Source: Pseudomonas asturiensis (GTDB lineage Bacteria; Pseudomonadota; Gammaproteobacteria; Pseudomonadales; Pseudomonadaceae). From it: 64,000 bases of DNA. Numbering within the stretch: the first letter of the stretch is position 1; every line of letters begins with the position of its first letter. The DNA lies in assembly GCF_900143095.1 (NCBI RefSeq), contig NZ_FRDA01000006.1, positions 211,150 through 275,149 of the forward strand, written 5' to 3'. The notes under the pieces are model-generated. The model was not told the origin of the DNA. It did no database searches and saw only the letters and a program-made list of their open reading frames with translations. This document shows, in pieces, positions 18,539 to 27,616 of the stretch. The translations under genes and the position numbers were made by a program.

Positions 18539-19465
18539 ATGCAGATCGATGACGAACTCACGCTCAAAAAACTGGAAATCTTCCTGGCCTTCATGCGCAC
18601 CGGCAATCTGGCACGTGCCGCGGCAGAGTTGCAGACCAGCAACGTCAGCGTGCATCGCGCCATTCACTCGCTGGAAAGCGCCCTGCGCTGCCCGCTGTTC
18701 AAGCACGAAGGCCGCAACCTGACGCCCCTGGAGAGTGCTTATATCCTGGAGGAGCGTGCGCAAAAGCTGATTCAGGACGTGATCACTACGGTGGAACTGA
18801 CGCGTCAGGCTGCGGGCTTCTCGGCAGCGCGATTTCGGCTCGGGGCCTTGTATTCGCTGACGGTCAAGACCGTGCCACAGTTGATCATGGGCTTGAAGAT
18901 CCGCCGCAGCGAGCTGAACATCGACCTGATTCTGGGCTCCAACATCGACCTGCTCTACAAGCTCAAGAACATGGAGGTGGACGCGATGCTGGTGTCGCTG
19001 GACGAAAGCACCAACGACCCGGACTGCGAGCACCTGGCACTGTTTTCGGACGATATCTTTCTGGCCGTGCCCACCGATTCGCCATTCGCCGAACACAACG
19101 AAGTGGACCTGAGCGACCTGCGCGAAGCGACGTTCATCACCCTGACCCAAGGCTTCGCGACCCACCGCGACGGCATCCGGGTATTCGAACAGGCAGGTTT
19201 CGAGCCCACGGTGGCGATGCAGGTCAACGACATCTTCACGCTGCTGAGCATGGTCAGCTCTGGCGTCGGCTATGCGCTGCTGCCGGGGCGCATCGCGGCT
19301 GTCTATGAAAACCGTGTGCGGCTGATCCCGCTGCAACAGCGCTACCGGATGCAGCAACACATCGGCATGGTGTTTCTCAAGTCCAAGGAGCGCGACCCCA
19401 ACCTGCTGGCACTGGTAGCAGAATGCCGGATGTATGCCAATCGGCTGATCGAACAGACAACCTGA
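18539..19465 (+). CDS. mdcR: LysR-type regulator of malonate utilisation
   Basis: This 308-residue LysR protein has an N-terminal winged helix-turn-helix (about 8-66, LKKLEIFLAFMRTGNLARAAAEL) and a C-terminal effector domain. It lies convergent to and 40 bases from madM at the end of the malonate cluster, as mdcR does in other Pseudomonas. It probably activates the mdc genes in response to malonate. The ATG at 18539 gives MQIDDELTLKKLE, the usual start. A LysR-like box lies upstream of mdcA at 26903-26927, eight kilobases away. Confidence 0.87.
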   Translation: MQIDDELTLKKLEIFLAFMRTGNLARAAAELQTSNVSVHRAIHSLESALRCPLFKHEGRNLTPLESAYILEERAQKLIQDVITTVELTRQAAGFSAARFRLGALYSLTVKTVPQLIMGLKIRRSELNIDLILGSNIDLLYKLKNMEVDAMLVSLDESTNDPDCEHLALFSDDIFLAVPTDSPFAEHNEVDLSDLREATFITLTQGFATHRDGIRVFEQAGFEPTVAMQVNDIFTLLSMVSSGVGYALLPGRIAAVYENRVRLIPLQQRYRMQQHIGMVFLKSKERDPNLLALVAECRMYANRLIEQTT

Positions 19466-19505
19466 GCCTCCCGTGCAAAAAAACGGAGAGGCCCCGAACC
19501 AGCGC

Positions 19506-20270
19506 TTAGCCGACGATGCCGCGCACGATGAAATACAGCAACGAAGGCCCTAGCAGGCAGCCCAGTCCTGTATGGAAAGTGGCGGTCAACGCGCCATAGG
19601 GCACCAGACGCCGGTCGGTTGCGGCAAGCCCGGCCGTCACGCCGCTGACGGTCCCGGCCAGACCGCCGAAAACCATCGCCGAGCGCGGATTGTCCAGCCC
19701 CATCCAGCGTGCCGCCATTGGCGTACCGACCATCACCAGAATCGCCTTGATCAGGCCGGTGGCAATAGACAGGGCCATGACGTCAGACGTGGCGCCCAGG
19801 GCCGCGCCAGTCACCGGCCCAACGATATAGGTCACAGCGCCTGCGCCAATGGTGGTCATGCTGATTGCATCGCGATAGCCGAAGACCCAGGCAATGCTCG
19901 CCCCCACGATGAACGGCAGAATGGTGCCCAGCAGCAGGGCCACCGCACCGATCATCCCGGCCTTGCGCGCTTCGGTGGCCTGCACTTCGAAGGCGGTCGC
20001 CACGATGGCGAAATCGCGTAGCATCGCACCGCCCATCAGGCCGATTCCGGAAAACAAAGCCATGTCGGCCAACCCTTTCTGGCCGCCCGTCAGCGTGCCG
20101 CCGACCCACGCGAGAATCAGGCCGATGACGATAGCAATGGCCGAGCCGTGCACACGGCCAAACGTCAGGCGTTTCGACAACACCACCGATACCCACATGA
20201 TGACGCCGACGAACGCGAACGCCGTGATCAGGCCGTTGTGCTCAAGTCCTTTTTCGATGAGATCCCACAT
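19506..20270 (-). CDS. madM: Malonate transporter subunit MadM
   Basis: This 254-residue polytopic membrane protein has around eight hydrophobic segments and glycine-rich turns (GGLAGTVSGVTAGLAATD). With MadL it forms a sodium-dependent malonate importer in characterised malonate systems. The ATG at 20270 sits one base before the end of madL, so the pair is translationally coupled. It is last in the long mdc transcript on the minus strand. Confidence 0.92.
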   Translation of the reverse strand: MWDLIEKGLEHNGLITAFAFVGVIMWVSVVLSKRLTFGRVHGSAIAIVIGLILAWVGGTLTGGQKGLADMALFSGIGLMGGAMLRDFAIVATAFEVQATEARKAGMIGAVALLLGTILPFIVGASIAWVFGYRDAISMTTIGAGAVTYIVGPVTGAALGATSDVMALSIATGLIKAILVMVGTPMAARWMGLDNPRSAMVFGGLAGTVSGVTAGLAATDRRLVPYGALTATFHTGLGCLLGPSLLYFIVRGIVG

Positions 20271-20271
20271 A

Positions 20272-20688
20272 TCAGCGACCTCCTGCCGGGGTGACATCGG
20301 GGGTCAGCAGCGACTCTTCCCTGGGCAGCGGTTCGCCCCGGTTGGTACGGCTGATCAACGCAATGGTACAGGCGCACAACACCACCGAACCGACGGCCGC
20401 GAGCACCGCGACCGGGCCGCCCTTGAGGGCCGTCACGACATTTTGCTGCGCGGCCATGGCGACCACGACCGGGATGTACAACGCACCCCAGAAGCCGACA
20501 CCCATCTCGCAGTCCTTGGTCATGCCGCCGTGCTTTTGCATCCACAGGCGAGCGCAGATCAGCAGGATCATGGCGATACCCACTCCGCCGACATTGGATT
20601 TCACGCCCAGCAGCACGCCCAGCATATCGCCGAGAATGACCCCGGCCAGGGTGCAAATAGCGAGTAGAGCCACACCGTAAATAATCAT
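20272..20688 (-). CDS. madL: Malonate transporter subunit MadL
   Basis: This 138-residue inner-membrane protein has about four hydrophobic helices, starting MIIYGVALLAICTLAG and carrying GVKSNVGGVGIAM, a MadL family segment. It acts with MadM to import malonate. The gene begins 69 bases after mdcH, the only notable gap within the mdc/mad transcription unit. Confidence 0.92.
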   Translation of the reverse strand: MIIYGVALLAICTLAGVILGDMLGVLLGVKSNVGGVGIAMILLICARLWMQKHGGMTKDCEMGVGFWGALYIPVVVAMAAQQNVVTALKGGPVAVLAAVGSVVLCACTIALISRTNRGEPLPREESLLTPDVTPAGGR

Positions 20689-20757
20689 TGTTGTTATTCC
20701 TCTGTTTGCATTGCTGAAGTTGTTGTTTTTGTCCTTCGTAGCAGCTGCACGGCGTCT

Positions 20758-21693
20758 CTATAGGGTGCGGGAGCCCTCCTCTCGCGATAGCGCGACCAGA
20801 CTGTCCAGACGCGCAGCCTGAAAGGCCACTGCCGTTCCCTGTTCGAACACCCGGCGCGCCAGCCCGGTCAGCACGGCACCAGGCGGCAATTCGATCTGCA
20901 GACGTACGCCTCGCTCGTAGGCGGTCTCAACGGTGCTGCGCCAGTCGACAACCCGGCACATGTTGAACGCCAGGTCATCACGCAGCTTTTCAATGTCCAT
21001 GACCGGCCGCGCCGTGCTGCCGCTCAGGTAACGAATGTTCGGCTTCCTGAGATCGACCCTGGAGAAAGCCTCGGCCAGCGTTCGCGCGGGCGCTTCGAGC
21101 AATGAGCAGTGCGACGGCACGCTGACCGCCAGACGCTTGATGGCCGCCGCACCTGCGGCCTTGGCAAGCAGAGCGACCTGACGCATCGCCTCGGCGCTGC
21201 CCGCCATGACGAGCTGGTTATCGGCATTGATATTGGCGAGAAAGACCGGTGTTTCAGCCTTGTGAACCTGAGCGACCATCGCTTCGACCTGCGACTGGTC
21301 CAGCCCCATGACCGCTGTCATCCCGTAGCCTTCGGGGTAGGCGCGCTGCATCAGCTCGCCGCGCAACGCCACCAGCCGAACCGCATCTTCGAATGCCAGC
21401 GCGCCCGCGATCACGGCGGCCGGATAAGCACCGATGGACAGTCCGGCCACGTAATCCGGTTGGCAGTCACGTGCCTGCAACAGCCGGGCACAGGCCACGC
21501 CTGCGATCAGCAGGCACAATTGAACGGCACGCGTGGATTGCAGCGCCTGAGCGGTGTCCAGTGCCATGACGTCTTCATCCAGCGCCACGCACGCGTGTTG
21601 CAGGCAGTCGCGCACGGTGTGATCGTCGGGCAATTGATGCAGCATGCCCGCCTGTTGCGCGCCCTGACCGGGGAACACCCACAGGCTGCTCAT
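20758..21693 (-). CDS. mdcH: Malonate decarboxylase-specific malonyltransferase MdcH
   Basis: This 311-residue FabD-like acyltransferase has FPGQGAQQAGM near the N-terminus, VAGLSIGAYPAAVIAG with the GLSIG nucleophile serine, and VPSHCSLLE with the catalytic histidine. MdcH transfers malonyl from malonyl-CoA to the acyl carrier subunit MdcC to prime the decarboxylase. The ATG at 21693 overlaps the mdcG stop by four bases. Its position beside mdcG distinguishes it from fatty-acid FabD. Confidence 0.93.
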   Translation of the reverse strand: MSSLWVFPGQGAQQAGMLHQLPDDHTVRDCLQHACVALDEDVMALDTAQALQSTRAVQLCLLIAGVACARLLQARDCQPDYVAGLSIGAYPAAVIAGALAFEDAVRLVALRGELMQRAYPEGYGMTAVMGLDQSQVEAMVAQVHKAETPVFLANINADNQLVMAGSAEAMRQVALLAKAAGAAAIKRLAVSVPSHCSLLEAPARTLAEAFSRVDLRKPNIRYLSGSTARPVMDIEKLRDDLAFNMCRVVDWRSTVETAYERGVRLQIELPPGAVLTGLARRVFEQGTAVAFQAARLDSLVALSREEGSRTL

Positions 21694-22328
21694 GCGCACA
21701 CCTCGGCCAGTGGCCAGGGGTCGGTCACCAATCGGGCACCACTGGCACTCTTGAGCAAAACCCGACCGGCTGGCCGTGCCCACTCGCGCAGCGCAACGGC
21801 ACCCTGCTCAAGCTGCATCTGGACGTCAATCCGGCAGACCGATGTTTCCAGCGCTTCAACCAGTTCAGCAGCCCAGCGCCGGTCCACAAACCGGGGCGTG
21901 CGCAGGATCAAATCCAGGTCGCTGTGCTGATGCAGCGCACTGAAACCGCTGGCCAGCTCGAATCCGGCGCTGCCACCAACGCCCCAGCTCAAGCCCAATG
22001 AATCCATGATCGGACGCACCTGCCGCAAGGCCCTGAGTGCAGGCCAGTCCCGCAGGCAATCAACACGGGCATCCACCAGGTGCTCGGGACTTACCCGGCG
22101 ATGGATATCCGCGCAGGCCATGATCGCGGCATAACGCTGTTCACGGGTACGGCCACGCAGACCGACTGCGACCTGCCCCGCTGCCACGACCTGACGCCGC
22201 ACCACCACTGGCCGACTGGCGAGCACAGCCTCGACAGCCCAGTCGGGCGCATCGTCTGGCAACGCGGACAGCGGCATGCCCCACAACAGGTCGTGGGGCA
22301 GCACGGCGGAAGACAGCTCGCTCACCAC
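21690..22328 (-). CDS. mdcG: Phosphoribosyl-dephospho-CoA transferase (holo-ACP synthase) MdcG
   Basis: This 212-residue nucleotidyltransferase attaches the triphosphoribosyl-dephospho-CoA prosthetic group to apo-MdcC. GVGGSAGFELASG followed by HQHSDLDLILRTP is the nucleotidyltransferase core, with DLD as metal ligands. Two adjacent GTG codons (22328, 22325) can start it; both overlap the mdcE stop. It is cytosolic and works with MdcB. Confidence 0.92.
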   Translation of the reverse strand: MVSELSSAVLPHDLLWGMPLSALPDDAPDWAVEAVLASRPVVVRRQVVAAGQVAVGLRGRTREQRYAAIMACADIHRRVSPEHLVDARVDCLRDWPALRALRQVRPIMDSLGLSWGVGGSAGFELASGFSALHQHSDLDLILRTPRFVDRRWAAELVEALETSVCRIDVQMQLEQGAVALREWARPAGRVLLKSASGARLVTDPWPLAEVCA

Positions 22329-23122
22329 TGCGTCCGCATCAGCTGGCGCACATGGGCCGACGCCGCACGATTGCTGGCGCCCAGACGACTGCTCAAGTCA
22401 GTACCGCTGGCGTGCACATCCTTGATTGCGCTGCTCAGCACATGATGCACCTGGGCGAGATCGTCCGCGCCTGGCTGTTCGATCTGGCTGACCGACAGGG
22501 TCTCCCACAGCAACCCCAGACTTGCGTAGCTATCGATGTCGTACGCCATCGGCGCAATCGTCGCGGCGAGCTTTTCCAGCTCCTCGACGCTGCGCAACGT
22601 GACACGAGCCGCCGAAGCCTTGCCCATTGCGTGCACCATCACGCCCGGATCGCGCAGGGCAATCAGTCGGTTGGCCTGATAACCATGGGCCAGGAACGCC
22701 CCTGACATCGCCTTGCCAACCAGCAGGCTGATCACCGGGTGGCCCGCCAGCCGCGCCCGGGCGTAGCTGTCCACGGCGCCGGCCAGTGCCTGGTGAATGC
22801 CCAGCGCTTCCTCTCGGCGACCATAGGCCTGGCTCGGCACATCGACGATGGCGATCAACGCGCGCTTCTCGGGACGCGCACGATCCAGCTCGATAGCCTC
22901 ATCCACCGCCCAGGCCAGGCCCCAGCCTTCGAGCAGACCGACCTCGCCCTGACGCGCCCGGGGAAAACGGTTTTGCGCGTCGGCCACCACCGCCACAAAA
23001 CGCACGCTTTGCTCACCCAGCGTACCGTCGGCCACCCTGAGCGAAGCCGGCAGGCCGGCGACCGGCGTGGCGCCTGCGCTCAGTGCGTTGAACCAGTTCA
23101 AACCCCGTTGTTGAGTACTCAT
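22322..23122 (-). CDS. mdcE: Malonate decarboxylase gamma subunit
   Basis: This 266-residue carboxyltransferase-like subunit forms with MdcD the malonyl-S-ACP decarboxylase that yields acetyl-S-ACP and CO2. Crotonase-type glycine-rich parts (VISLLVGKAMSGAFLAHGYQA, LIALRDPGVMVHAMGK) are seen. Its ATG overlaps the mdcD stop by four bases. The family normally occurs only with MdcD, as here. Confidence 0.94.
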   Translation of the reverse strand: MSTQQRGLNWFNALSAGATPVAGLPASLRVADGTLGEQSVRFVAVVADAQNRFPRARQGEVGLLEGWGLAWAVDEAIELDRARPEKRALIAIVDVPSQAYGRREEALGIHQALAGAVDSYARARLAGHPVISLLVGKAMSGAFLAHGYQANRLIALRDPGVMVHAMGKASAARVTLRSVEELEKLAATIAPMAYDIDSYASLGLLWETLSVSQIEQPGADDLAQVHHVLSSAIKDVHASGTDLSSRLGASNRAASAHVRQLMRTQW

Positions 23123-23970
23123 GACCGGGCTCCTTGAAAGAGAGTGCGCACGGTTTGCGGATCGATCTGCAACTCGGTGTCGAGATTCGCCAGTCGCTCC
23201 AGAAACAGCGCGTGTTGTGCGCTGCGATGCTGCGCAGGCACACCCTGCTTGAGCCAGTCACTGACCTGCTGTCTGATGACAGCCACGTCGTCAGCGGCAA
23301 AACCGTCCACCAGGTTGCTGGCAAAGCGCTGCTCGCCACCGGTCAGGCTCCAGATGAACGGCCGGTCGCGAGAGTCGTACTCTTCGATGCCCGCCTCTTG
23401 CTCGATCACCTGCGGGCCGTTCAGACCCAGTCGTGCTTCCTGCGTGACCAATAGATAACTGCACAGACCGGCGGCGATGGACATGCCGCCAAAACAGCCG
23501 ACACTGCCTGCCACGACACCGATCACCGGCTGGTATTGCCGCAGATCGACCATCGCCGCATGAATCTCGGCAATCGCAGCCAGGCCCAGATTGGCTTCCT
23601 GCAAACGCACACCGCCGGTTTCCAGCAGCACGATGGCGGCAGTCGGGATGCCGTTGCGGTTGTCCTCGGCGGCCAGTTCAAGTGCGCTGGCCATTTTCGC
23701 GCCACCGACTTCGCCCATGCTGCCGCCCTGAAAAGCACCTTCGATGGCTGCAATCACCACGGGCAGGCCATCGACCGTGCCCTTGGCGACTACAACGCCA
23801 TCGTCGGCCTGTGGCACCACACCCTGGCGCGCTAGCCAAGGCGACATCACACGGTCGAACGGGCCGATCAGTTCGCGAAAACTGCCTGCATCCAGCAAGG
23901 CGCGGGCGCGCTGACGAGCGCCGAGTTCGATGAAACTGTGCTGACTCAGCAAGCGGGCGGTATCAGTCAT
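23119..23970 (-). CDS. mdcD: Malonate decarboxylase beta subunit
   Basis: This 283-residue subunit is homologous to acetyl-CoA carboxylase carboxyltransferase beta. Segments such as GAFQGGSMGEVGGAKM, LLETGGVRLQEANLGL and GVVAGSVGCFGGMSIAAGL form oxyanion-type loops. It pairs with MdcE for decarboxylation of malonyl-S-MdcC. The start overlaps the mdcC stop by eight bases. Confidence 0.95.
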   Translation of the reverse strand: MTDTARLLSQHSFIELGARQRARALLDAGSFRELIGPFDRVMSPWLARQGVVPQADDGVVVAKGTVDGLPVVIAAIEGAFQGGSMGEVGGAKMASALELAAEDNRNGIPTAAIVLLETGGVRLQEANLGLAAIAEIHAAMVDLRQYQPVIGVVAGSVGCFGGMSIAAGLCSYLLVTQEARLGLNGPQVIEQEAGIEEYDSRDRPFIWSLTGGEQRFASNLVDGFAADDVAVIRQQVSDWLKQGVPAQHRSAQHALFLERLANLDTELQIDPQTVRTLFQGARS

Positions 23971-24262
23971 GGCCGATCTCCTCGAAGCCCTGCTCCATGC
24001 GCAGGCGCACCACGCCCGGCGTGGCGCCGAAGTCGTGAATATCGATGCTCAACGCAGGAGGCGTCTGGCCCTCGAACATGCGCTCGAACAGGTGTTTCCA
24101 GCGCAGCGAAGCGCCGTTGACCGAGGTCACGACCTCAATCGTCAGCTTGCCCGGCTGTCCGGGCTCCAGCAGCACTTCCAGATCGCCGGAGCCAACGCAG
24201 CCCACCAGCGCACGGCCTTTGGGCGGCTGTCCGGCGGGGAATTCAAAAGACAGGGTTTCCAT
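23963..24262 (-). CDS. mdcC: Malonate decarboxylase acyl carrier protein (delta subunit)
   Basis: This 99-residue carrier protein bears the acetyl/malonyl thioester through a phosphoribosyl-dephospho-CoA group. Serine 25, in GCVGSGDLEVLL, lies at the attachment position known for the Klebsiella delta subunit. The ATG at 24262 (METLSFEFP) is one base from the mdcB end. The frame is open far upstream, but that part is antisense-like noise from mdcB. Confidence 0.94.
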   Translation of the reverse strand: METLSFEFPAGQPPKGRALVGCVGSGDLEVLLEPGQPGKLTIEVVTSVNGASLRWKHLFERMFEGQTPPALSIDIHDFGATPGVVRLRMEQGFEEIGHD

Positions 24263-24263
24263 A

Positions 24264-25151
24264 TCAGGCACTCCTCGGTGCAAGGCGGTGTACGTGGCCG
24301 AGCGCAGGCTCAAGGCCCTCGACAAACAGGCAGGCCGCCAGCAGGTCTGCTGCGCCGCCGGGCGAGGCGTTAAGGGCCAGCAATTGCTGGTCAAGGTCAT
24401 GCAGTGTGCGCCGACCTGCCAGACTGGCGCTACCGCCTGCGTCCAGCACCCGTTGCGCGCCCTGCTGCATGGCCTGCAACCCCTCAAGCCCGGCGCGGTA
24501 CAGCACGCAGGTATCGGCCAGGGTGGTCATGATTGCCAGCAATGCATCCAGACGCGCGTTCTGCTCGCCACTGCCCGCAGCACGGCTGCGCTGCAATTGC
24601 GGCAGCGCGACGTTCATCACCGCAGGAAAACCCAGTTGCGCCTGTTCGCGAGCGCCCATCGCGCCATAGCGCTGAGAAACCACGCTGCCGTGGCTGTTGC
24701 TGGCGACCACCTGACGATCCTCGATCAGCGCCAGTCGGGCGGCACGTTCGCAAACAGCCGCGGCTTTACAGTCACTGGCATCCAGCGCCACGGCAGTCAC
24801 CAGCAGACCCAAGGCCCAGATTGCGCCACGATGCGTGTTCACACCGCCCGTGGTCTGCAACATCGCGGCTTCACCTTCGCGCCCCAGACGCCCCAACTCT
24901 TCACGCAGTGGCTGGCCGATGGTCTTGAACTGCGCAGCAGCCTCGGCCATCAGCTTGAAGGTTGGCCACAGCGACAGGGCTGAGGCGTGCATCAATCCCA
25001 GATGCAAATCGGTGTGCGCGCCGTTGCCGCGTCGGTCCACCAGCGCGGGTTTGGGCGAAAGATTGGCTTCATCCATCAGCGCATCGACAGCCAGATCGGC
25101 CAGATGCTCGGCCAGCGAAACGGGTTGCGGTGTCAGTTGAAGTGCACTCAT
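24264..25151 (-). CDS. mdcB: Triphosphoribosyl-dephospho-CoA synthase MdcB
   Basis: This 295-residue CitG-family enzyme joins dephospho-CoA and ATP to give the prosthetic group precursor for Mdc[18 protein letters not shown] near residue 40, [16 protein letters not shown] and the late [14 protein letters not shown] are family signatures. The ATG at 25151 overlaps the mdcA stop by one base (TGATG). Confidence 0.94.
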   Translation of the reverse strand: MSALQLTPQPVSLAEHLADLAVDALMDEANLSPKPALVDRRGNGAHTDLHLGLMHASALSLWPTFKLMAEAAAQFKTIGQPLREELGRLGREGEAAMLQTTGGVNTHRGAIWALGLLVTAVALDASDCKAAAVCERAARLALIEDRQVVASNSHGSVVSQRYGAMGAREQAQLGFPAVMNVALPQLQRSRAAGSGEQNARLDALLAIMTTLADTCVLYRAGLEGLQAMQQGAQRVLDAGGSASLAGRRTLHDLDQQLLALNASPGGAADLLAACLFVEGLEPALGHVHRLAPRSA

Positions 25152-26827
25152 CACCAACTCCTGAATTTGGCAGGCGGGTTGTAGAGGCCACCGGACCACT
25201 CGACCAGATCGGCGATGCTTTTCGCCGCCAGCAATTCACGGCTGGCGTCAGTGCGGCGGATGCCGAGGTCTTCCGGCAAGGCAATCAGGCCTTCCCGACG
25301 CATGCGGGCGGTGTCTTTCGGGTTGTGACGCAAGCCGATAGCGGTCACGCCCGCCACGGCGGCGATCATCGCCTGGCGCTCTTCCAGGCTGCGGGCCTTG
25401 TAGAGATAGGCGATGCCCTCTTCGGTCAACAGGTGAGTCACGTCATCGCCGTAGATCATGATCGGGGCCAGCGGCATGCCGCTTTTGCGGGCCACCTCCA
25501 CAGCATCGAGGGTTTCGACGAAGGTCGGTTTGCCGCCTTCCTGGAAGGTCTCGACCATCTGCACCACCAGCTTCTTGCCGCGCTCCAGGTAAGCGGCCGG
25601 GCCGTCATCGGTCTGCTGGCGCATGTCGAGCCAGGCGGGCGTCGCGTGACGACGGCCTCGCGGGTCGTGGCCCATGTTCGGCGCACCGCCGAAACCTGCC
25701 AGACGTCCACGGGTAACGGTCGAGGAATGCCCGTCGCCATCGACCTGCAAGGTCGCGCCGATGAACAGGTCCACCGCGTACTGTCCGGCCAATTGGCACA
25801 GTTGCCGGTTGGAGCGCAACGAACCGTCGCGCCCGGTGAAGAACACGTCAGGCCGCGCGGCGATGTAGTTTTCCATGCCCAGTTCGGTGCCGAAACAATG
25901 CACGCTTTCGACCCAACCGCTTTCGATGGCCGGGATCAACGTCGGGTGCGGGTTGAGCGTCCAGTTGCGACAGATCTTGCCTTTGAGACCCAGCGACTCG
26001 CCGTAGGTCGGCAGAATCAGCTCGATGGCGGCGGTGTTGAAGCCGATGCCGTGGTTCAACGACTGAACGTTATGTTTCTCATAGATACCGCGAATGGCCA
26101 TCATCGCCATCAGCACATGCACCGGTTTGATGTGGCGCGGGTCGCGGGTGAACAACGGTTCGATGTAAAACGGCTTGTCGGCGACGACCACGAAATCGAC
26201 CCACGAGGCCGGAATGTCTACACGCGGCAGTTCGCTGACGTCTTCGACCAGTTGATTGACCTGCACGATGACGATGCCATCGCTGAACGCAGCGGGCTCG
26301 ATCAGCGCGGGAGTGTCTTCGGTGCTCGGGCCGGTGTAGATGTTGCCGGCCTTGTCGGCCATGAAACCGGCGGCCAGCACTACATTGGGGATCAGGTCGA
26401 CCACCAACCGCGAGTACAACTCGATGTAGGTGTGAATCGCGCCGATTTCCAGCAGGCCGTCTTCCAGCAACTGACTGATGCGCAGGCTTTGGGTGCCGGC
26501 GAAGGAGAAATCCAGCTTGCGGGCAATGCCCTGCTCGAACAGGTCCAGGTGCTCGGCGCGTCCGACGCTGGGCATGATCATGTGCAGGTCATGGATTCTG
26601 GCCGGATCGACCCTGGCCAGCGCTCGGGACAGAAAGTCCGCCTGTTTCTGGTTATTGCCCTCAAGCACCACACGATCACCGGACACCAGCAAGGCCTCCA
26701 GCGCCGCGACGATTTTGTCGGTCGGCAGCACCACGCCGTCAGCCAGGGCCCGCACCTGTTCGAGTCGCCGCTGTTTCTCGGTGCGGCGACGCGTCCAGCG
26801 CGCGTCGGGGGAAGTTGTTGTTGTCAT
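25151..26827 (-). CDS. mdcA: Malonate decarboxylase alpha subunit
   Basis: This 558-residue CoA-transferase-like subunit exchanges acetyl for malonyl on MdcC (acetyl-S-ACP:malonate ACP transferase), so that malonate is activated without ATP. Glycine-rich [29 protein letters not shown] and [16 protein letters not shown] are family segments. It is the first gene of mdcABCDEGH, and the operon starts from the region 26828-27065, which holds a LysR-type box. Confidence 0.96.
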   Translation of the reverse strand: MTTTTSPDARWTRRRTEKQRRLEQVRALADGVVLPTDKIVAALEALLVSGDRVVLEGNNQKQADFLSRALARVDPARIHDLHMIMPSVGRAEHLDLFEQGIARKLDFSFAGTQSLRISQLLEDGLLEIGAIHTYIELYSRLVVDLIPNVVLAAGFMADKAGNIYTGPSTEDTPALIEPAAFSDGIVIVQVNQLVEDVSELPRVDIPASWVDFVVVADKPFYIEPLFTRDPRHIKPVHVLMAMMAIRGIYEKHNVQSLNHGIGFNTAAIELILPTYGESLGLKGKICRNWTLNPHPTLIPAIESGWVESVHCFGTELGMENYIAARPDVFFTGRDGSLRSNRQLCQLAGQYAVDLFIGATLQVDGDGHSSTVTRGRLAGFGGAPNMGHDPRGRRHATPAWLDMRQQTDDGPAAYLERGKKLVVQMVETFQEGGKPTFVETLDAVEVARKSGMPLAPIMIYGDDVTHLLTEEGIAYLYKARSLEERQAMIAAVAGVTAIGLRHNPKDTARMRREGLIALPEDLGIRRTDASRELLAAKSIADLVEWSGGLYNPPAKFRSW

Positions 26828-26902
26828 GATCGCTCCACGATTTCGCTGTCGTGGCTCACCTTAGAAGCGATCAGTGTCGGGCATCAATCAAGCAACCGAC
26901 GC

Positions 26903-26927
26903 AATCATTACGCCTGGAGTAACGATT
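26903..26927. promoter_or_regulatory. Candidate MdcR (LysR-type) binding site
   Basis: AATCATTAC (26903-26911) and GTAACGATT (26919-26927) form a 9-base inverted repeat with one mismatch around 7 bases, and contain the T-N11-A core of LysR boxes. It lies 76 bases upstream of the mdcA ATG. Confidence 0.55.
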
Positions 26928-27065
26928 AGCGGGAACGTTGGAAACACTCCCGAAACACTTGGCTGATTTCTGTGTACGAATCGTCCTTAAACGCTTTCGA
27001 AGCCCCCCACTCAAAGCATTTGCACCTAGCATTCGGGCTTCCAGAACCCTATAGGAGTCATCGCT

Positions 27066-27470
27066 ATGCCATACATAGTCAGGGAAGGCGATCCAACGAC
27101 CAGCGGCGGCCTTGTGCTGATCACCTCCTCCAGCGAGGTCATTGACCTGCGTCGGGTCGCACGCATGGGAGATCCCGTCTGGTGCCCCGCGTGCAAGAGC
27201 GTAGGTTTTATCGCTCAGGGTAACCCGACCTACATCGACGACCGGGTGGCGGTTGCCACCCATGGTCACGAAGTACGATGCGGCTGCGAGCCCGGCAGCA
27301 ACCGGCTGAACGCCTCGCAGGAGCACTTCCAGGCTGACATGGACGCGGCCATCGACATACCGGAAGACCTCGCCAGCACAGCGCGCCTGCGTGCCCAGTT
27401 CCTGACGAATTCAGTCAAGGACGGCACCTTCGACATCCCTGTCATCCGCCCGCTCTTTCAAACGGTGTGA
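27066..27470 (+). CDS. Orphan PAAR-domain protein
   Basis: This 134-residue protein has an N-terminal PAAR-type domain (about 1-80): REGDPTTSGG, RMGDPVWCPACKSVG and HGHEVRCGCEPGS with paired cysteines and histidines fit the zinc-stabilised spike that tips type VI secretion VgrG trimers. The last 50 residues are a short, charged extension, too small for a known toxin domain. AGGAG at 27053-27057 precedes the ATG. No vgrG, hcp or immunity gene is adjacent, so it is an orphan whose partners would lie elsewhere. Confidence 0.78.
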   Translation: MPYIVREGDPTTSGGLVLITSSSEVIDLRRVARMGDPVWCPACKSVGFIAQGNPTYIDDRVAVATHGHEVRCGCEPGSNRLNASQEHFQADMDAAIDIPEDLASTARLRAQFLTNSVKDGTFDIPVIRPLFQTV

Positions 27471-27484
27471 AAACATACCCGGAC

Positions 27485-27550
27485 CGTGGGAGGCGACGTG
27501 CCTGTGACTGGCTTGACCCTGTCCCTGGCGAGCCGCTTCCCACGAGCGTA
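27485..27550. repeat. Degenerate REP pair
   Basis: CGTGGGAGGCGACGTGCC and GGCGAGCCGCTTCCCACG face each other about 25 bases apart. The ends are intact but the core has drifted. Confidence 0.5.
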
Positions 27551-27616
27551 TTTCTTCAGCGGCGACTCATTAATGGCCGCCTTTCAGGTATCGCAGACCG
27601 CATGGCGACAATCGAA

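Noticed and set aside
24962..26929. A 655-codon plus-strand frame opposite mdcA/mdcB
   Set aside because: It is antisense to well-recognised mdc genes, His/Gln/Arg-rich and without motifs.
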